Positions 63,756 to 64,000 of a stretch of 64,000 nucleotides of DNA are shown one piece after another. The stretch is from assembly GCA_022843025.1 (NCBI GenBank), contig JALHOL010000008.1, positions 62,001 through 126,000 of the forward strand, written 5' to 3'. The notes beneath the pieces were generated by a model, which searched no databases, was not told where the DNA came from, and saw only the letters and a list, made by a program, of their open reading frames with translations. Made by a program: the position numbers and the translations under genes. The stretch is from Paracoccaceae bacterium (GTDB lineage Bacteria; Pseudomonadota; Alphaproteobacteria; Rhodobacterales; Rhodobacteraceae). The first letter of the stretch is position 1. Every line of letters starts with the position of its first letter.

Positions 63756-64000
63756 TCAGGCCAGCGCGGCCTTGGCCTGCGCGGCGATGGCGTTGAACGC
63801 TTCGGGTTCGTGCACGGCCAGATCGGCCAGAACCTTGCGGTCGACTTCGATCCCGGCTTTCGCCAGACCGTTGATGAACTTCGAATAGGTCATCTCAAGA
63901 TCGAACAGCCGCACGGCCGCGTTGATCCGCTGGATCCACAGCGCGCGGAAGTTGCGCTTGCGGGTCTTGCGGTCGCGGGTGGCGTATTGGTTGGCCTTGT
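63756..64000 (-). CDS. rplT: 50S ribosomal protein L20, partial (5' end outside)
   Basis: The last 80 codons of L20. I translated the minus strand: [17 protein letters not shown], then [13 protein letters not shown] and [20 protein letters not shown], which is the L20 signature, ending [19 protein letters not shown] and a TGA. L20 organises 23S rRNA early in assembly. The start and the usual rpmI neighbour lie beyond the right edge. Confidence 0.95.
   Translation of the reverse strand, partial: KANQYATRDRKTRKRNFRALWIQRINAAVRLFDLEMTYSKFINGLAKAGIEVDRKVLADLAVHEPEAFNAIAAQAKAALA

Overview
The window is ordinary high-GC chromosomal DNA of an alphaproteobacterium, most likely a member of the Rhodobacterales. 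This is inferred from protein character (DUF1523, DUF1194 and DUF1643 proteins, the pgsA-moaD-moaE order, rpsO-pnp, rplT...pheS-pheT), dense coding and frequent 4-nt start/stop overlaps. I found no rRNA, tRNA, CRISPR array or intact insertion sequence. The last gene, rplT, is cut by the right edge.

Layout. 0.3-8.6 kb: metabolic and repair genes (gamma-glutamyltransferase, free-methionine-R-sulfoxide reductase, a double GFA-domain protein, a VOC protein, a pyruvyltransferase-like protein, homocysteine methyltransferase, rluA, an OYE-type Fe-S flavoenzyme). 8.8-17.8 kb: a VWA protein, a small secreted protein, a 1323-residue cyclase/AAA/TPR protein built like animal soluble adenylyl cyclase, an amine oxidase with a SnoaL-like tail, and a Crp/Fnr regulator. 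17.8-21.9 kb: an orphan methyltransferase, an aldehyde dehydrogenase and a 1-Cys peroxiredoxin.

22-34.9 kb is a surface-glycan locus. It encodes the whole CMP-pseudaminic acid pathway (PseB, PseC, a PseG-PseH fusion, PseI, PseF), an acetamidino-forming module (PseA/WbuX with HisH-like WbuY and HisF-like WbuZ), a Pse-associated methylase, two FkbM methyltransferases, a GT2 glycosyltransferase and a KpsS/KpsC-like protein. Most genes lie in one leftward operon. Several appear less GC-rich than the surroundings, which suggests acquisition by transfer.

35-47.7 kb is mostly housekeeping: pnp, rpsO, an RTX repeat protein, an alpha/beta hydrolase, truB, pgsA, moaD, moaE, a P1 peptidase, an L,D-transpeptidase, panB and panC. 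47.7-52.9 kb is a tightly overlapped leftward operon, dprE2 - GT87 - HAD/UbiA fusion - gtrA - dprE1. It mirrors the mycobacterial decaprenylphosphoryl-arabinose pathway and probably makes and transfers polyprenyl-phosphate D-arabinofuranose to a surface glycan. 53-64 kb: an M20 peptidase, two small membrane proteins, a GMC oxidoreductase, an autotransporter-type barrel, pheT, pheS, an SGNH lipoprotein and the end of rplT.

The two sugar systems are the most interesting content. Each is supported by several adjacent genes with intact family motifs. Which molecules they decorate cannot be read from the sequence.
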